Numbered from the stretch's first letter, positions 46,637 through 55,223 are shown. The stretch is 64,000 nt of DNA from Salipaludibacillus aurantiacus (GCF_900111295.1 NZ_FOGT01000005.1:124001-188000), one strand, 5' to 3'. Notes: a model not told the origin generated them from the sequence alone. Translations and numbers: made by a program.

Positions 46637-46897
46637 GTGAGTCAGGTAAGCTATTACTATGGTATGTGCTGTCGTTATAAAGGAAGAAAAGTCCGTATAA
46701 CGGATGTTGCAGGAAAGGAATATCGGGGCAGAATTGTTAATGTAGATAGTAAATATGTCTATTTAGAGCAGGATAGAGGATTTGGCGGTTTCGGGTATGG
46801 CTATTACAGGCCTTATCCAGGGTATTATTATCCTGTAGTGCCGGTTGCTTTAGCGGCGATCGGAGGATTTTTTTTAGGAGCGGCATTCGTCTGGTAA
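46637..46897 (+). CDS. Small Tyr/Gly-rich protein with hydrophobic C-terminus
   Basis: 86 residues. The first half (K-V-R-I-T-D-V-A-G-K-E-Y-R-G-R-I) resembles a small beta-barrel; the middle is Gly, Tyr and Pro-rich, and the last 22 residues are hydrophobic. GTG 46637 with GAGGAGGTGAT. Proteins of this composition are common on Bacillus spores, but no sporulation promoter was identified, so coat localisation is only a guess. Confidence 0.6.
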   Translation: MSQVSYYYGMCCRYKGRKVRITDVAGKEYRGRIVNVDSKYVYLEQDRGFGGFGYGYYRPYPGYYYPVVPVALAAIGGFFLGAAFVW

Positions 46898-46933
46898 AGA
46901 AAAGGGATTATAATAAGAGACTTGCGGCAGAGA

Positions 46934-46962
46934 CCAACTCCATGTCGAATGGAGTTGGTTTT
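46934..46962 (+). terminator. Intrinsic terminator
   Basis: CCAACTCCAT / ATGGAGTTGG, 10-bp perfect stem with 5-nt loop and TTTT tail, after the small gene at 46637. Confidence 0.87.
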
Positions 46963-47077
46963 CTGGTTTTAAAAGATCTTTTCATTCAATGGAAGATAAT
47001 GATAAACTAAAAGAGTTACCAACTATAGTCACATAAAGACTTTAGTAATAAAATACAGAAGATCGAGGGGAAAGAAA

Positions 47078-47728
47078 ATGAAAAGCAAAATGCTGTTAAT
47101 AATCAGTTTTCTCCTTATCATTTCTGCGTGCACTAATAATGATAATGAGTCATCTAATGATCAGGAAGGTTTCCAGGAGACAGAGGATATGGAAACCCTG
47201 ATAGCTACAAACAAAAAACTTGTGGAACAGCTTGAAAAAGAGCTGGACGAAAAAGATCAGTACAATGAGAGAATTAAGGATTTAGAAGAAGAAAACAAAC
47301 AATTGAAAGATGATGTGCTTACCTATAAACAACAGGCTATTGAATCAGATGAAGAGCACCAGCAGGAATTGGAATTAAGGAACGAACTTGACCAGAGCGC
47401 CCGGGAACTGTTTCAATATATGCATGAGAGAAATCATACTGAATTGGAACGGTTAACTGCTTCAAATATTTCCGTACAGGAAGAAAATGACGTTTTGGAA
47501 GTAACCGATGAAGAGGACAATATAAGGACGTTCCATTATATGCAGCTTAATAATATGGTATATATACGTCAACGTTCTTTTTCTCTGGATATGTCGCAAG
47601 AAACTTTTGTTACCGAATATGAGTTTTATACTCATACTGATGACAGTTTTCTTTTTGAGGGAGCTATAGAACTTGTCTATACGGATGAAGATGGGTGGAA
47701 ACTTTCATCAATCAGGTATATCCAGTAA
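47078..47728 (+). CDS. Lipoprotein with coiled-coil region
   Basis: 216 residues. Lipobox I-I-S-A-C (Cys18). A strongly heptad-like stretch at about 45-105 (K-L-V-E-Q-L-E-K-E-L) is followed by a compact domain of about 100 residues resembling a small NTF2-like or beta-rich fold. RBS GAGGGGAA. Family not recognised. Confidence 0.7.
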   Translation: MKSKMLLIISFLLIISACTNNDNESSNDQEGFQETEDMETLIATNKKLVEQLEKELDEKDQYNERIKDLEEENKQLKDDVLTYKQQAIESDEEHQQELELRNELDQSARELFQYMHERNHTELERLTASNISVQEENDVLEVTDEEDNIRTFHYMQLNNMVYIRQRSFSLDMSQETFVTEYEFYTHTDDSFLFEGAIELVYTDEDGWKLSSIRYIQ

Positions 47729-47764
47729 AGACCGTTCAATCTCTTCATAAAAAAGGAGTTAAAA

Positions 47765-48404
47765 ATGGGCAGTACTCACACTTTTACAAAAAAAGAAGAA
47801 CTGGCAAATGCCATCACCCATGGGGGTTGGTGTCCTGCTGAGTATCGCGGCTTTAGTATTACTAATTGTATACTCAAGTATATACGGGGGTCCTGCCCAT
47901 GTTATCAGTTTTACGATTTATGGTGTAACTTTATTGCTGATGTATATTTGTTCAACACTTGTACACAGTTTTCCGGAAGGCAAAGCTAAAAATATATTTG
48001 AAATTCTGGATCATTCAGCGATCTATCTGTTTATAGCAGGCACCTATACACCCATTATGGTCATTGTTGTAGAAGGGGCAAAAGGTTGGGTTCTGCTCTC
48101 GCTCGTATGGGGACTGGCTGTAGGAGGGATTATTTTTAAAGCTTTCTTTGTGAAGCGGTTTATAATAATTTCTACTCTGGTTTATCTTCTAATGGGCTGG
48201 ATGGTTGTTTTTGTACTTGAACCAATAGCAGCTGCTATTCCTGTTGGCGGATTGGTGCTTCTTATTACTGGAGGAGTTTTATATACGGTAGGGACCATTT
48301 TTTATATTTGGCGTAAATTCTATTATCATCACGCTGTTTGGCATCTGTTTGTCCTTTTGGCCAGTGCAGCTCACTTCTTTTCAATACTCGTCTATTTGCT
48401 TTAG
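47765..48404 (+). pseudogene. Hemolysin III / TrhA family protein, frameshifted
   Basis: The start at 47765 gives a typical N-terminus (F-T-K-K-E-E-L-A-N-A-I-T-H-G). The rest of the protein, seven membrane segments with S-T-L-V-H, L-D-H-S-A-I-Y and A-V-W-H, continues in the next frame from about 47826. One G too many in the GGGGG run at 47822-47826 explains the switch: with four G it reads T-H-G-V-G-V-L-L-S-I. It is either a real disruption, a sequencing error in a homopolymer, or a protein now started at ATG 47808 without its first helix. All the family's metal-site motifs lie after the shift. RBS AAAGGAG. Confidence 0.8.
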
Positions 48405-48460
48405 CAAGGTAGCGCCTGTCTCCATTATACGTAAGTGACTAATTTAAATTCTGTTTACAC

Positions 48461-48505
48461 ACTCCTTGATGAATTACTGACAATAATTCATTAAGGAGTT
48501 TTTTT
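48461..48505 (+). terminator. Intrinsic terminator after the TrhA gene
   Basis: ACTCCTTGATGAATT pairs with AATTCATTAAGGAGT (one G-T) and is followed by a T tract of seven. Confidence 0.88.
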
Positions 48506-48607
48506 GCGGGCATACTTAACTTACTAACAATACAACTGTCACTAAGTTGTCAACTTACTGATAAAATATTGTAAAGTAATTCACAGATTCTTTTCAATGT
48601 AAGCCTT

Positions 48608-48641
48608 TATAATGAAAGTAAGTTGTTAGTTATTACTAACA
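48608..48641 (+). promoter_or_regulatory. TetR gene -10 and probable operator
   Basis: TATAAT at 48608-48613 with no strong -35. Downstream, TGTTAGT-TATT-ACTAACA (48624-48641) is a perfect 7-bp inverted repeat at the start region. Another ACTAACA heptamer occurs near 48526. Fits autorepression by the TetR protein. Confidence 0.65.
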
Positions 48642-48686
48642 CATTGTGATCGATTGAACAGTTATTAAGGACAGGTGGTGAGAGAT

Positions 48687-49292
48687 ATGATTGAGGTTAA
48701 AGATAAGCAAGGGATGTCCACTGAAGAAATTATTTTGGAAACCGCTATTGATCTTATGGAGAAAAAAGGATTTAAGGCAGTGACAACTAAAGAAATTGCT
48801 GCTCAATCAGGCTTCAGTGAAATGACCCTGTTCAGGCATTTTGGAACCAAACAAAATATTTTAGAAAAAGCCGTTGAAGTATACTCTTATTTAATAGATA
48901 TGAAAACCATCTTATATGACCACGTGGAATATGACTTGAAAAAAGATTTAAAAAGGGTAAGCGAAACGTACCATAAATATAATCAGCATAATTATAAAAT
49001 GGTACTTTTGTCATTTCAGGAAAGGCATACCCATCCATTTATCGGAGAAAAAATATCGGAAAATCCTAAGCGTCTGAAAAATTATTTAGTCGATTATTTT
49101 GAAGAAATGCAAAAAAGAGGGAAGATGATTGAAACAGATGCTGAAGCCCAGGCAATGAATTTTTTATGGATGAACCTCGGATATTTTATGTCCTTCCAGT
49201 TAGGCGGGAAGAAAGTAGCGCAAATTCCATTACAGACTTTTATTGAAGATAGTGTCGATCTGTTTGTCAGAGGGCTTACACCGTTTAATTAA
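48687..49292 (+). CDS. TetR family transcriptional regulator
   Basis: 201 residues. N-terminal helix-turn-helix (A-V-T-T-K-E-I-A-A-Q-S-G-F-S-E-M-T-L-F-R-H-F) and a helical ligand domain. ATG 48687 has AGGTGGTGAG upstream; GTG 48675/48678 are alternatives. No transporter or enzyme gene is adjacent, so the regulated genes are not evident. Confidence 0.88.
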   Translation: MIEVKDKQGMSTEEIILETAIDLMEKKGFKAVTTKEIAAQSGFSEMTLFRHFGTKQNILEKAVEVYSYLIDMKTILYDHVEYDLKKDLKRVSETYHKYNQHNYKMVLLSFQERHTHPFIGEKISENPKRLKNYLVDYFEEMQKRGKMIETDAEAQAMNFLWMNLGYFMSFQLGGKKVAQIPLQTFIEDSVDLFVRGLTPFN

Positions 49293-49330
49293 AAAACTTT
49301 CTCAGCGTATGCGCATGAGAAAGTTTTTTT
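49291..49330. terminator. Bidirectional terminator between tetR and fnr
   Basis: AAAAAACTTTCTCA pairs with TGAGAAAGTTTTTT, with an inner GCG/CGC pairing. Serves the two converging genes. Confidence 0.9.
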
Positions 49331-49335
49331 GCTGG

Positions 49336-50052
49336 TTAAACTGTACATTCCTCAAAGGGACAATTGTGGCAGCGTAAGTGGTTTTTTAAAAAATCTATAT
49401 TATGGATAGTGATATATTTAGTATTTACTGAAAGAATATTTTGTTTGATCAGCCTTTTCAAGATCCGGTTGATACTTTCCCTCGTAGCCCCTACATAGTT
49501 GGCAAGCTCCTGGTTTGTTATCTTCCTGTTAATAAGGATACCCTGTTTTACTTCTATTCCGTACTCATTAGATAGTTTGATTAAAATGGAGAAAACGGCA
49601 CCTTGTTTTCCGCAAAAAACGAGATCCCTGAATTGCGCCATCATTATATGATTCTGAGATGAAAGCCATTGCATATAAGCAACAGATAATTCCTGTTTAT
49701 TAATCATCAGTTTCTCTAATTCATCCCGTTTAAAACGTAATAACTCGGCGTCCTGTGTCACCTCTGCGTTAAATTGACAGTTGAGGTGGTTAAATAAACT
49801 TAATTCGCCAATTAAATCATTTTGTTTTTTATTTTGCAGGAAGAAGACCTTTCCTTCAGATGAGGTTTTGGTCAGTCTGACTTGCCCTTTATTAATAAAG
49901 TAAATATAATCAGGTAATTCACCTTCCCGAAGTAATAAGCTGCCTTTCGCCACAGAAATTTCTGACCCTGTTTCATATAATAACTGCTTTGTTTCCTTAG
50001 ATACCAGTTCATAAAAAGTTGGAAGCGTCTGGACTTTCGCTTCTTGACTCAT
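49336..50052 (-). CDS. fnr: Oxygen-sensing regulator Fnr (Bacillus type)
   Basis: 238 residues, the same length as B. subtilis Fnr. Cyclic-nucleotide-binding-like domain, dimer helix, and Crp-type HTH (N-Q-E-L-A-N-Y-V-G-A-T-R-E-S-I-N-R). The C-terminus has Cys228, Cys231 and Cys236, matching the three C-terminal cysteines that with an aspartate (here Asp143 in F-R-D-L) hold the 4Fe-4S cluster of the Bacillus protein. It should activate anaerobic genes when oxygen is absent. The nar genes usually near it are not in the window. Confidence 0.9.
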   Translation of the reverse strand: MSQEAKVQTLPTFYELVSKETKQLLYETGSEISVAKGSLLLREGELPDYIYFINKGQVRLTKTSSEGKVFFLQNKKQNDLIGELSLFNHLNCQFNAEVTQDAELLRFKRDELEKLMINKQELSVAYMQWLSSQNHIMMAQFRDLVFCGKQGAVFSILIKLSNEYGIEVKQGILINRKITNQELANYVGATRESINRILKRLIKQNILSVNTKYITIHNIDFLKNHLRCHNCPFEECTV

Positions 50053-50243
50053 TAACTATCCACTCCCTCAAAAAACTCATTTTGCTCCCCGGTTTAAATA
50101 CTGGCTTACAGCATTTGTACCAATCGTAGCATACGGAAACAAGGACTGAAGAGTTCAATAAAGAACATTTTATTACATTTTTACTTTAAATATATATTAA
50201 AGCTGCCTGACAGTTGACATAGACAGACAGCTTTTAATAGGCT

Positions 50244-50468
50244 TCAGGAATGTTCCTCAACCAGGGTATCTAAAGTTTGCCGGCTGTTTAAAGGCTTTCC
50301 TTTTACTTGGCTTTTTTTCTTTCCGGAGCGGACAGGGCAAACCTGTTGCAGCTGAAGAACAGACTGGTTCACGTTATCCAGTTTCTTTTCGATCCGGTAA
50401 AGTAAATAAAAGGTGATAACAATAGGAAAACCGTATTCACCGGCAGCACTTAACCATATTTCCATCAT
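50244..50468 (-). CDS. yvrJ: YvrJ family small membrane protein
   Basis: 74 residues. The start with G-E-Y-G-F-P-I-V-I-T-F-Y-L-L-Y-R-I-E-K-K-L is the YvrJ signature: one span, then a basic tail. RBS GGAAGGAG; ATG 50468 and 50465 are adjacent. Usually found with DUF1659 and DUF2922 genes, as here. Function unknown. Confidence 0.8.
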   Translation of the reverse strand: MMEIWLSAAGEYGFPIVITFYLLYRIEKKLDNVNQSVLQLQQVCPVRSGKKKSQVKGKPLNSRQTLDTLVEEHS

Positions 50469-50490
50469 TTTCTCTCCTTCCCGTGATGAA

Positions 50491-50527
50491 TAAAAAAGGC
50501 AACTTGTAGAATAATCTGCAAGTTGCC
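50491..50527 (-). terminator. Terminator after the DUF2922 gene
   Basis: On the minus strand GGCAACTTG and CAAGTTGCC pair, followed by a T tract. Confidence 0.85.
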
Positions 50528-50556
50528 CTGAAACCTATCATCGTTACGGATACTGA

Positions 50557-50778
50557 TTAAACCTCAATATCAAGTATGTCTACAGTTCGTTCAACAAGTC
50601 TGGCACCTCTTTTTTTGATTAGGTCGCCTTTTGAAGATACGAATACGTTCTGGGCAATTATGACGTCCATAACCTCTGCCACTGCAGACGGATTAACAGG
50701 TTCGGCAGGCTCATCAATTCCAATCGTCACACTGGCGCCATCTTCGTTGCTGAAAAGTAATTCTAATCGCTTAGACAC
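50557..50778 (-). CDS. DUF2922 family protein
   Basis: 73 residues. S-K-R-L-E-L-L-F-S-N-E and the C-terminal V-D-I-L-D-I are typical for the DUF2922 family. GTG 50778 with GGGGGTGA; an in-frame ATG at 50802 has no ribosome site. Function unknown, always next to DUF1659. Confidence 0.8.
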   Translation of the reverse strand: MSKRLELLFSNEDGASVTIGIDEPAEPVNPSAVAEVMDVIIAQNVFVSSKGDLIKKRGARLVERTVDILDIEV

Positions 50779-50814
50779 TTCTTCACCCCCGTATATTAAC
50801 ATTTAATTTTAAAC

Positions 50815-51027
50815 TTACTCATAAAGCTCATACGTGTTGTTTCGCTCCACTTTATCAAGATCATATGGCTGTAGTGAAGCGAGCGATTGTGCTGTTGTAA
50901 AAAGAGCTTCATTACTAGCACCGGGTTTAACATTCCGGAAGTGCCTGGACTGATAAACTTCATTTCCCTTTTCATCCACACCTGTCAGGAACGTTAATGA
51001 GAGTCTTGTGAAAACCGCTTCATTCAT
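50815..51027 (-). CDS. DUF1659 family protein
   Basis: 70 residues. N-terminal T-R-L-S-L-T-F-L-T-G-V-D-E-K-G and a V-K-P-G-A motif match DUF1659. RBS AAAGGAGGTGATC is the strongest in the window, which suggests high expression. Probable operon with the DUF2922 gene. Confidence 0.82.
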   Translation of the reverse strand: MNEAVFTRLSLTFLTGVDEKGNEVYQSRHFRNVKPGASNEALFTTAQSLASLQPYDLDKVERNNTYELYE

Positions 51028-51181
51028 GTCTGATCACCTCCTTTCGTCTAATAAGTACAAGATGTGTGCCAAAAAGGAGGAGGGACAGCTAATATATTTT
51101 TTACTGAAATCCTTTTAATTCTGATAAGATGAAAAAGATGAATGATAGAAGGATATGAGAATAAAAGGAGGCAATTAGGGA

Positions 51182-51805
51182 ATGCGCATTTTAATCAGCG
51201 GCTTTGAACCTTTCGGGGGCTTAACAACTAATCCTACGATGGAACTTTTGCAGAGGGCAAAGACATACAATTTAGAAGGTATTGACATACAAACAATTAC
51301 TCTTCCTGTCGTCTATCAAGAGTGTATGCCGCCGCTGTTGAAACAAATGGAAGAATTCAACCCGGATGTTGTTTTATGTCTTGGGGTGGCAGTCGGACGG
51401 TCAAGTATTGATCTCGAAAGAACAGGAATAAATATACAGGACTCGGCAGGCGAAGGGGACAGAGGGGATAATTCGGGCGACAAGCCTGTAGACAGGCCTG
51501 TTATACCGGAGGGGCCTGACGGATTGTTTGCTACTCTGCCAATAAGAGACTTATTAAGTGCTCTGAGGGAAAAAGGGATACCAGCAAAGATATCTAACAG
51601 TGCCGGGACCTATATATGTAATACTACATTATACTCTCTCATGTATGAAATCCATAAAACAGGCAGCCTTGCTAAAGGCGGTTTTATACATGTGCCCGCC
51701 ACTCCTGATATGGCTGCTTCTCAGCCACATCTTCCGAGTATGGATATCGTCACCCAGGAAAAAGCTTTAAAAATAGTAATCAGTAAACTGAAAGAAATTA
51801 ATTAA
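51182..51805 (+). CDS. pcp: Pyrrolidone-carboxylate peptidase
   Basis: 207 residues. Removes N-terminal pyroglutamate. The catalytic triad regions are visible: D-L-E-R-T-G-I-N (Glu), S-A-G-T-Y-I-C-N-T (Cys) and G-F-I-H-V-P (His). RBS AAAAGGAGG. Confidence 0.95.
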   Translation: MRILISGFEPFGGLTTNPTMELLQRAKTYNLEGIDIQTITLPVVYQECMPPLLKQMEEFNPDVVLCLGVAVGRSSIDLERTGINIQDSAGEGDRGDNSGDKPVDRPVIPEGPDGLFATLPIRDLLSALREKGIPAKISNSAGTYICNTTLYSLMYEIHKTGSLAKGGFIHVPATPDMAASQPHLPSMDIVTQEKALKIVISKLKEIN

Positions 51806-51860
51806 CTTTTTAAAAATATAGACTGGAAAATGCGTTACATTAATTTCCAGTTATAGGTAG

Positions 51861-51911
51861 AAAAAAAGGGCTGTGCTCAAAAGTTTTTACTTTTAAGCCA
51901 GCTCCTTTTAT
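51861..51911. terminator. Imperfect bidirectional terminator
   Basis: A GCTG/CAGC core flanked by AAAAGT...ACTTTT, with an A run before and T after. It separates pcp from the converging membrane-protein gene. Confidence 0.6.
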
Positions 51912-52417
51912 TATTTTTCGAAATAAACGTAATTTGATAGAACATTTTCTAACTCATCTGCTTCGTCATTACGTATATAAGTTTTAATCTTCTGGCCTTT
52001 GCCAAGTTCCATAATAAGCTGGGATTTGTTTTTTTTCTTTTTTCCCCATTGAACTGATCTGATTTTACCCCATCTGGCATGATAACCGGCGAATATCAGT
52101 GCTTCTCCCTGGATTTCAAAAATTCGATCGAGGGTAACCAATACATAGGTTCCTAAAATGAAAATGATAAAAAAGAGAATAGTGGCGTTGAAAAAATTAT
52201 TGAAGATTTCAACAAAAAGAAAAACGCTCAAAAAAAGTACGCCATAAGCTGCCATGATCGACCTTTTATACGCTTTAGAATCTGTCGGAATCTTTTTCCG
52301 GTCATTCAGCCGGTAGATGACATAGTCCTGTGTCGACTTGCGGTGTTTATGAGTAAAAAGGTGGTAAACGGAAATAACACCCATTATTGTACCTGTTAAT
52401 AAATAGATCCATTGCAT
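51911..52417 (-). CDS. Membrane protein with C-terminal PH-like region
   Basis: 168 residues. Three membrane segments: residues 1-20, and a pair at about 55-95. A basic ~60-residue cytoplasmic end (G-Y-H-A-R-W-G-K-I-R-S-V-Q-W) resembles the soluble end of DUF5673-like proteins. ATG 52417 follows GGAGG. No function assigned. Confidence 0.65.
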   Translation of the reverse strand: MQWIYLLTGTIMGVISVYHLFTHKHRKSTQDYVIYRLNDRKKIPTDSKAYKRSIMAAYGVLFLSVFLFVEIFNNFFNATILFFIIFILGTYVLVTLDRIFEIQGEALIFAGYHARWGKIRSVQWGKKKKNKSQLIMELGKGQKIKTYIRNDEADELENVLSNYVYFEK

Positions 52418-52473
52418 AACGTTTCCTCCGAGGATTAAGTGATATTTCCATTTTACCACAGCCTGAACGAGAA

Positions 52474-52510
52474 ACAAAAAAGGCACGACCCAAGGTAAAA
52501 AGGTCGTGTC
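52474..52510 (-). terminator. Intrinsic terminator, minus strand
   Basis: Minus strand GACACGACC and GGTCGTGCC pair and are followed by a T run. It lies about 140 bp past the dehydratase gene. Confidence 0.8.
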
Positions 52511-52651
52511 TTATTTATACTTTAGCTCCACATTCTTTACTGCTGGGCAATGCTTCAGCCCCGAACAATATCGTTATCATAAATGTAATGAATTCTGCCG
52601 TTCACTTCGGGCGGAGGCTTACAGCCATTATTTACCCGAAAAACGGTTTAT

Positions 52652-52942
52652 TTAAGTATATCGTTGGTAGGTTTTATCATAAGCATGAGCGGATTCAAAG
52701 TCTTTCTGAGTTAAACCCCCTTCATCAAGAGTGCTTAATTTCACTGTAAGCTGTTTATGGTCGACGATAATATAGGGGTGATGCTGGCGTGCTTCGGCAA
52801 GGTCAGCCAGTTCGTTTACAAACTGGATGGCTTTCGGAAATGTAGGCAGGATAAACTGTTTGCGGATCCACTTGTTTCCTTCCATCTCCCAGCCTTGTGA
52901 ATCTTTCAAATTGGCCTGTACTTCCTCATTTGTTAAGATCAT
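52652..52942 (-). CDS. Pterin-4a-carbinolamine dehydratase
   Basis: 96 residues with the E-A-R-Q-H-H-P motif, which holds the active-site histidines. It dehydrates 4a-hydroxytetrahydropterin. No aromatic hydroxylase is in the window, so the role may be another pterin pathway or moonlighting. RBS GGAGGG. Confidence 0.9.
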   Translation of the reverse strand: MILTNEEVQANLKDSQGWEMEGNKWIRKQFILPTFPKAIQFVNELADLAEARQHHPYIIVDHKQLTVKLSTLDEGGLTQKDFESAHAYDKTYQRYT

Positions 52943-53080
52943 TTAACGCATTCCCTCCTATTAATTGAATATTCTTGCGATTTACTTGGGGATATCATAT
53001 CAAATCCTGTCAAAAAATTAAAGAATTAATCTATTGTTTTCAAATGCTATAATGGGAAGAAAACTAAGAGAGGTGAGTGT

Positions 53081-53821
53081 ATGATTAATTCAATAAAGGA
53101 ATGGTATTTCAAAAAAATGGCAGCCAGTTCAATTGAAAAGCATGGAAAAGAAAAAATTGAAAAGCTTGCTGTTTTGAATAAACCTGCTAAAGAGTGGAGA
53201 GTCTCCTTTTTGACGACTGCAGGAGTCCATTTAAAAGATCAGCCTCCTTTTGACGTGGATGGGGGCGACTGGGGAGTCAGAATGCTTCCTTCTGACAGCA
53301 GGGAAGAACAATTAATGGTCACCCATACACACTATGATACAGCGTCGGCCGATCAGGACATTAACTGTGTATATCCTTCAGCTGCGTTACACGCCTTAAC
53401 CGAAGAGGGACATATAGGCGGACTTACTCCAACCTTTTTTGGAATGATGGGATACATTCCCCGTGTGGACAAATTAATGAATGAAAGTGTGCCGGTGATT
53501 TTAAAAAAACTGAAAGAAGAAAAAGCAGATGTGGTTCTTCTTTCACCTGGCTGATATATTTGCCATCAATCGGTCGGATTGATTCAAAAAGAAATAGAAA
53601 AGCAGGGGATCGCTTCCATATCACTGACCCATTTTCCGGAGTTATCTGAGAAAGTAAACATTCCAAGAGCTTTGCACATTCGTTTTCCTCTCGGGCGTAC
53701 GTTTGGCGAGGCTGGGCGGCATGATTTGCATAAAAAGGTTGTAAAAGAAATGATAATTGAACTTGAAAATCCTGGTGAGGAAAGAATAAAGAAATTGCCT
53801 TTCAGGTGGAAACGAGATTGA
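53081..53821 (+). CDS. GrdB/PrdB-like selenoprotein (in-frame TGA as Sec158)
   Basis: 246 residues if TGA 53552-53554 is read through. The frame before it ends L-L-S-P-G and the same frame continues Y-I-C-H-Q-S-V-G-L-I, so the motif is U-Y-I-C. This corresponds to the C-x-x-C-H-Q region of Cys homologues in the glycine/sarcosine/betaine/proline reductase B family. The C-terminal part (R-F-P-L-G-R-T-F-G-E-A-G) is also family-typical, so read-through restores a whole protein. The hairpin at 53565 is SECIS-like. Start ATG 53081 with AGAGGTGAG. The gene is not next to glycine reductase genes, so the substrate is unknown. The alternative is a stop mutation in a pseudogene; intact sequence after the TGA argues against it. 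Confidence 0.85.
53552..53583 (+). promoter_or_regulatory. UGA and predicted bSECIS hairpin
   Basis: The TGA is followed after 10 nt by ATCAATC (53565-53571), loop GGTCG, and GATTGAT (53577-53583): 7 perfect pairs and a 5-nt loop beginning GG. The loop is 17 nt after the UGA, inside the usual 16-37 nt range for bacterial SECIS elements. Confidence 0.8.
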
Positions 53822-53890
53822 AAATTTTTTCATAGAAGCTATTATTAGGTATATATACCTTTATTTTTCCAATTCCATAAGCTCAATTAG

Positions 53891-53925
53891 TAAAAAAGGC
53901 AGTTATTATTGTGACTGTCTTTTTA
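53891..53925 (+). terminator. Intrinsic terminator after the GrdB-like gene
   Basis: AAGGCAGT / ACTGTCTT, 8 bp with one G-T, 10-nt loop, T tail. Confidence 0.8.
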
Positions 53926-54006
53926 TTTATGGTAAAATAATCTGTGATAAATGACCTAAATTTAACAGGAGATGAAAATGACAGCAGGAAACAAGGAGGG
54001 GAACAA

Positions 54007-55053
54007 ATGGTTACTGTAAATTCATGTGAACAATGCAAAGGTAAAATTCTTTTAATCAACTCAGGAAAACTGCTGTTACATATAGACCAGATTGATGTCG
54101 CAGAGCGTGTTAAGGCTCATTTGGATATTAAGGGGATAAAAAGCGTTTTAGCACACCCTTGGCTGCAGATTTGTTTTGGGTCAACGACTGACCTCCAAAG
54201 ATATATTTCTTTAGTTGAGTCCCAATTAACGGATAAACAAATGCAACAGTTTTCAGGAAGGTTATTATCACATAAGACAGTAGAGGGCCACTCGTTTAAT
54301 GACTATCCTCTTAGCCAGTTATCGTTAATTATTGAGAATCCGGATTTTGTTAAAATTATTCAGGAAAAACTTTATCAGTCATTTATTCAACCTGTTATTA
54401 ATACTAAAACAAAGGAAGTAGCGGGGTATGAGTTTCTTCTCCGTCCGGCCAGCAGACTGTATCCTTTTTCGCCAGGTGATCTGTTTATGTTCGCCAGGCA
54501 TTCAGGATTACAATCTCTATTAGACAGCCAGACACGTATTAATGCAATAAGAACCGCTTCCCACATGGTCCCTGAAGGTAAGAAGTTATTTATTAATTTT
54601 CTTCCATCCTCCATTTATAACCCTGAACATTGTCTTAAAAGTACCTTTAAAGCTTTGGAAGATTATGACGTTAACCCACAGGATATCGTGTTTGAAGTCG
54701 TTGAAAGTGAAAAAATCCGTGACCTGTCTCATTTGAAATCTATATTTACCTGCTATAAAAAGGCCGGGGTTAAAGTAGCTTTAGATGATATTGGCGCAGG
54801 ATACTCAACAATTGAGGTATTAAAAGAATTAAAACCGGATTATGCAAAGATTGACCGCCGGGTGATCCAAAATTGCCATAAAGATCCTGTAAAGATGTCC
54901 AAAATAAAAAAACTTCGAGCAATTACAAAAGAAATGAAGATTACGCTGCTAGCTGAAGGAATTGAATCTGAAGAGGAGTTTAAAGCTGTTAAGCCTGTAA
55001 CAGATCTTGTCCAAGGCTATTATTTCGGCCGGCCTTTAAAAAAACCGTGTTAA
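54007..55053 (+). CDS. EAL-domain c-di-GMP phosphodiesterase
   Basis: 348 residues. A ~110-residue N-terminal region with one C-E-Q-C pair is followed by an EAL domain at about 125-345. The EAL signature reads E-F-L-L-R-P (E-F-L in place of E-A-L), with N-F-L-P, F-E-V-V-E-S, L-D-D-I-G-A-G-Y-S, A-E-G-I-E-S and Q-G-Y-Y-F-G-R-P present, so catalytic residues look complete. It hydrolyses c-di-GMP to pGpG. ATG 54007 with AAGGAGGGG. The cytosolic C-x-x-C could be a redox or metal site. Confidence 0.88.
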   Translation: MVTVNSCEQCKGKILLINSGKLLLHIDQIDVAERVKAHLDIKGIKSVLAHPWLQICFGSTTDLQRYISLVESQLTDKQMQQFSGRLLSHKTVEGHSFNDYPLSQLSLIIENPDFVKIIQEKLYQSFIQPVINTKTKEVAGYEFLLRPASRLYPFSPGDLFMFARHSGLQSLLDSQTRINAIRTASHMVPEGKKLFINFLPSSIYNPEHCLKSTFKALEDYDVNPQDIVFEVVESEKIRDLSHLKSIFTCYKKAGVKVALDDIGAGYSTIEVLKELKPDYAKIDRRVIQNCHKDPVKMSKIKKLRAITKEMKITLLAEGIESEEEFKAVKPVTDLVQGYYFGRPLKKPC

Positions 55054-55056
55054 TAA

Positions 55057-55091
55057 ACTCACTTTCCTAAGCTACCTTCAGGAAAGTGAGT
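55057..55091 (+). terminator. Strong stem-loop after the EAL gene
   Basis: ACTCACTTTCCT / AGGAAAGTGAGT, 12 perfect pairs with an 11-nt loop; no T tract, so termination may be partial. Confidence 0.65.
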
Positions 55092-55212
55092 CGACAAGCC
55101 CCTGGGCAAGCGTCCAGCTGGCGTACTGAAATTACTGCTTTTATAAAAAGAAAATCCGGACAAAATTTTGTCCGGATTTGTTATGCTTAATAATCTTTTG
55201 TCCCAGCCTTTT
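55092..55212 (-). repeat. Dispersed element copy with 28-bp palindrome
   Basis: It starts gacaagcccctgggcaagcg, then tggcgtactgaaattactgc, then a perfect 28-bp palindrome (55152-55179, AAATCCGGACAAAA and its complement), and ends cttttgtcccagcc. The order and words match 58340-58465 but the stem sequence differs, so pairing rather than sequence is conserved. It also likely terminates the selenoprotein gene read from the right. Confidence 0.72.
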
Positions 55213-55223
55213 CAGCCCTGCTT

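Noticed and set aside
48405-48686. Additional small gene upstream of tetR
   Set aside because: Only a terminator, a -10 element and inverted repeats are seen; no frame with a ribosome site.
53579-53821. Separate small gene starting at TTG 53579
   Set aside because: It is the same frame as the gene at 53081 and has no ribosome site. It is better explained as the part after a Sec codon.
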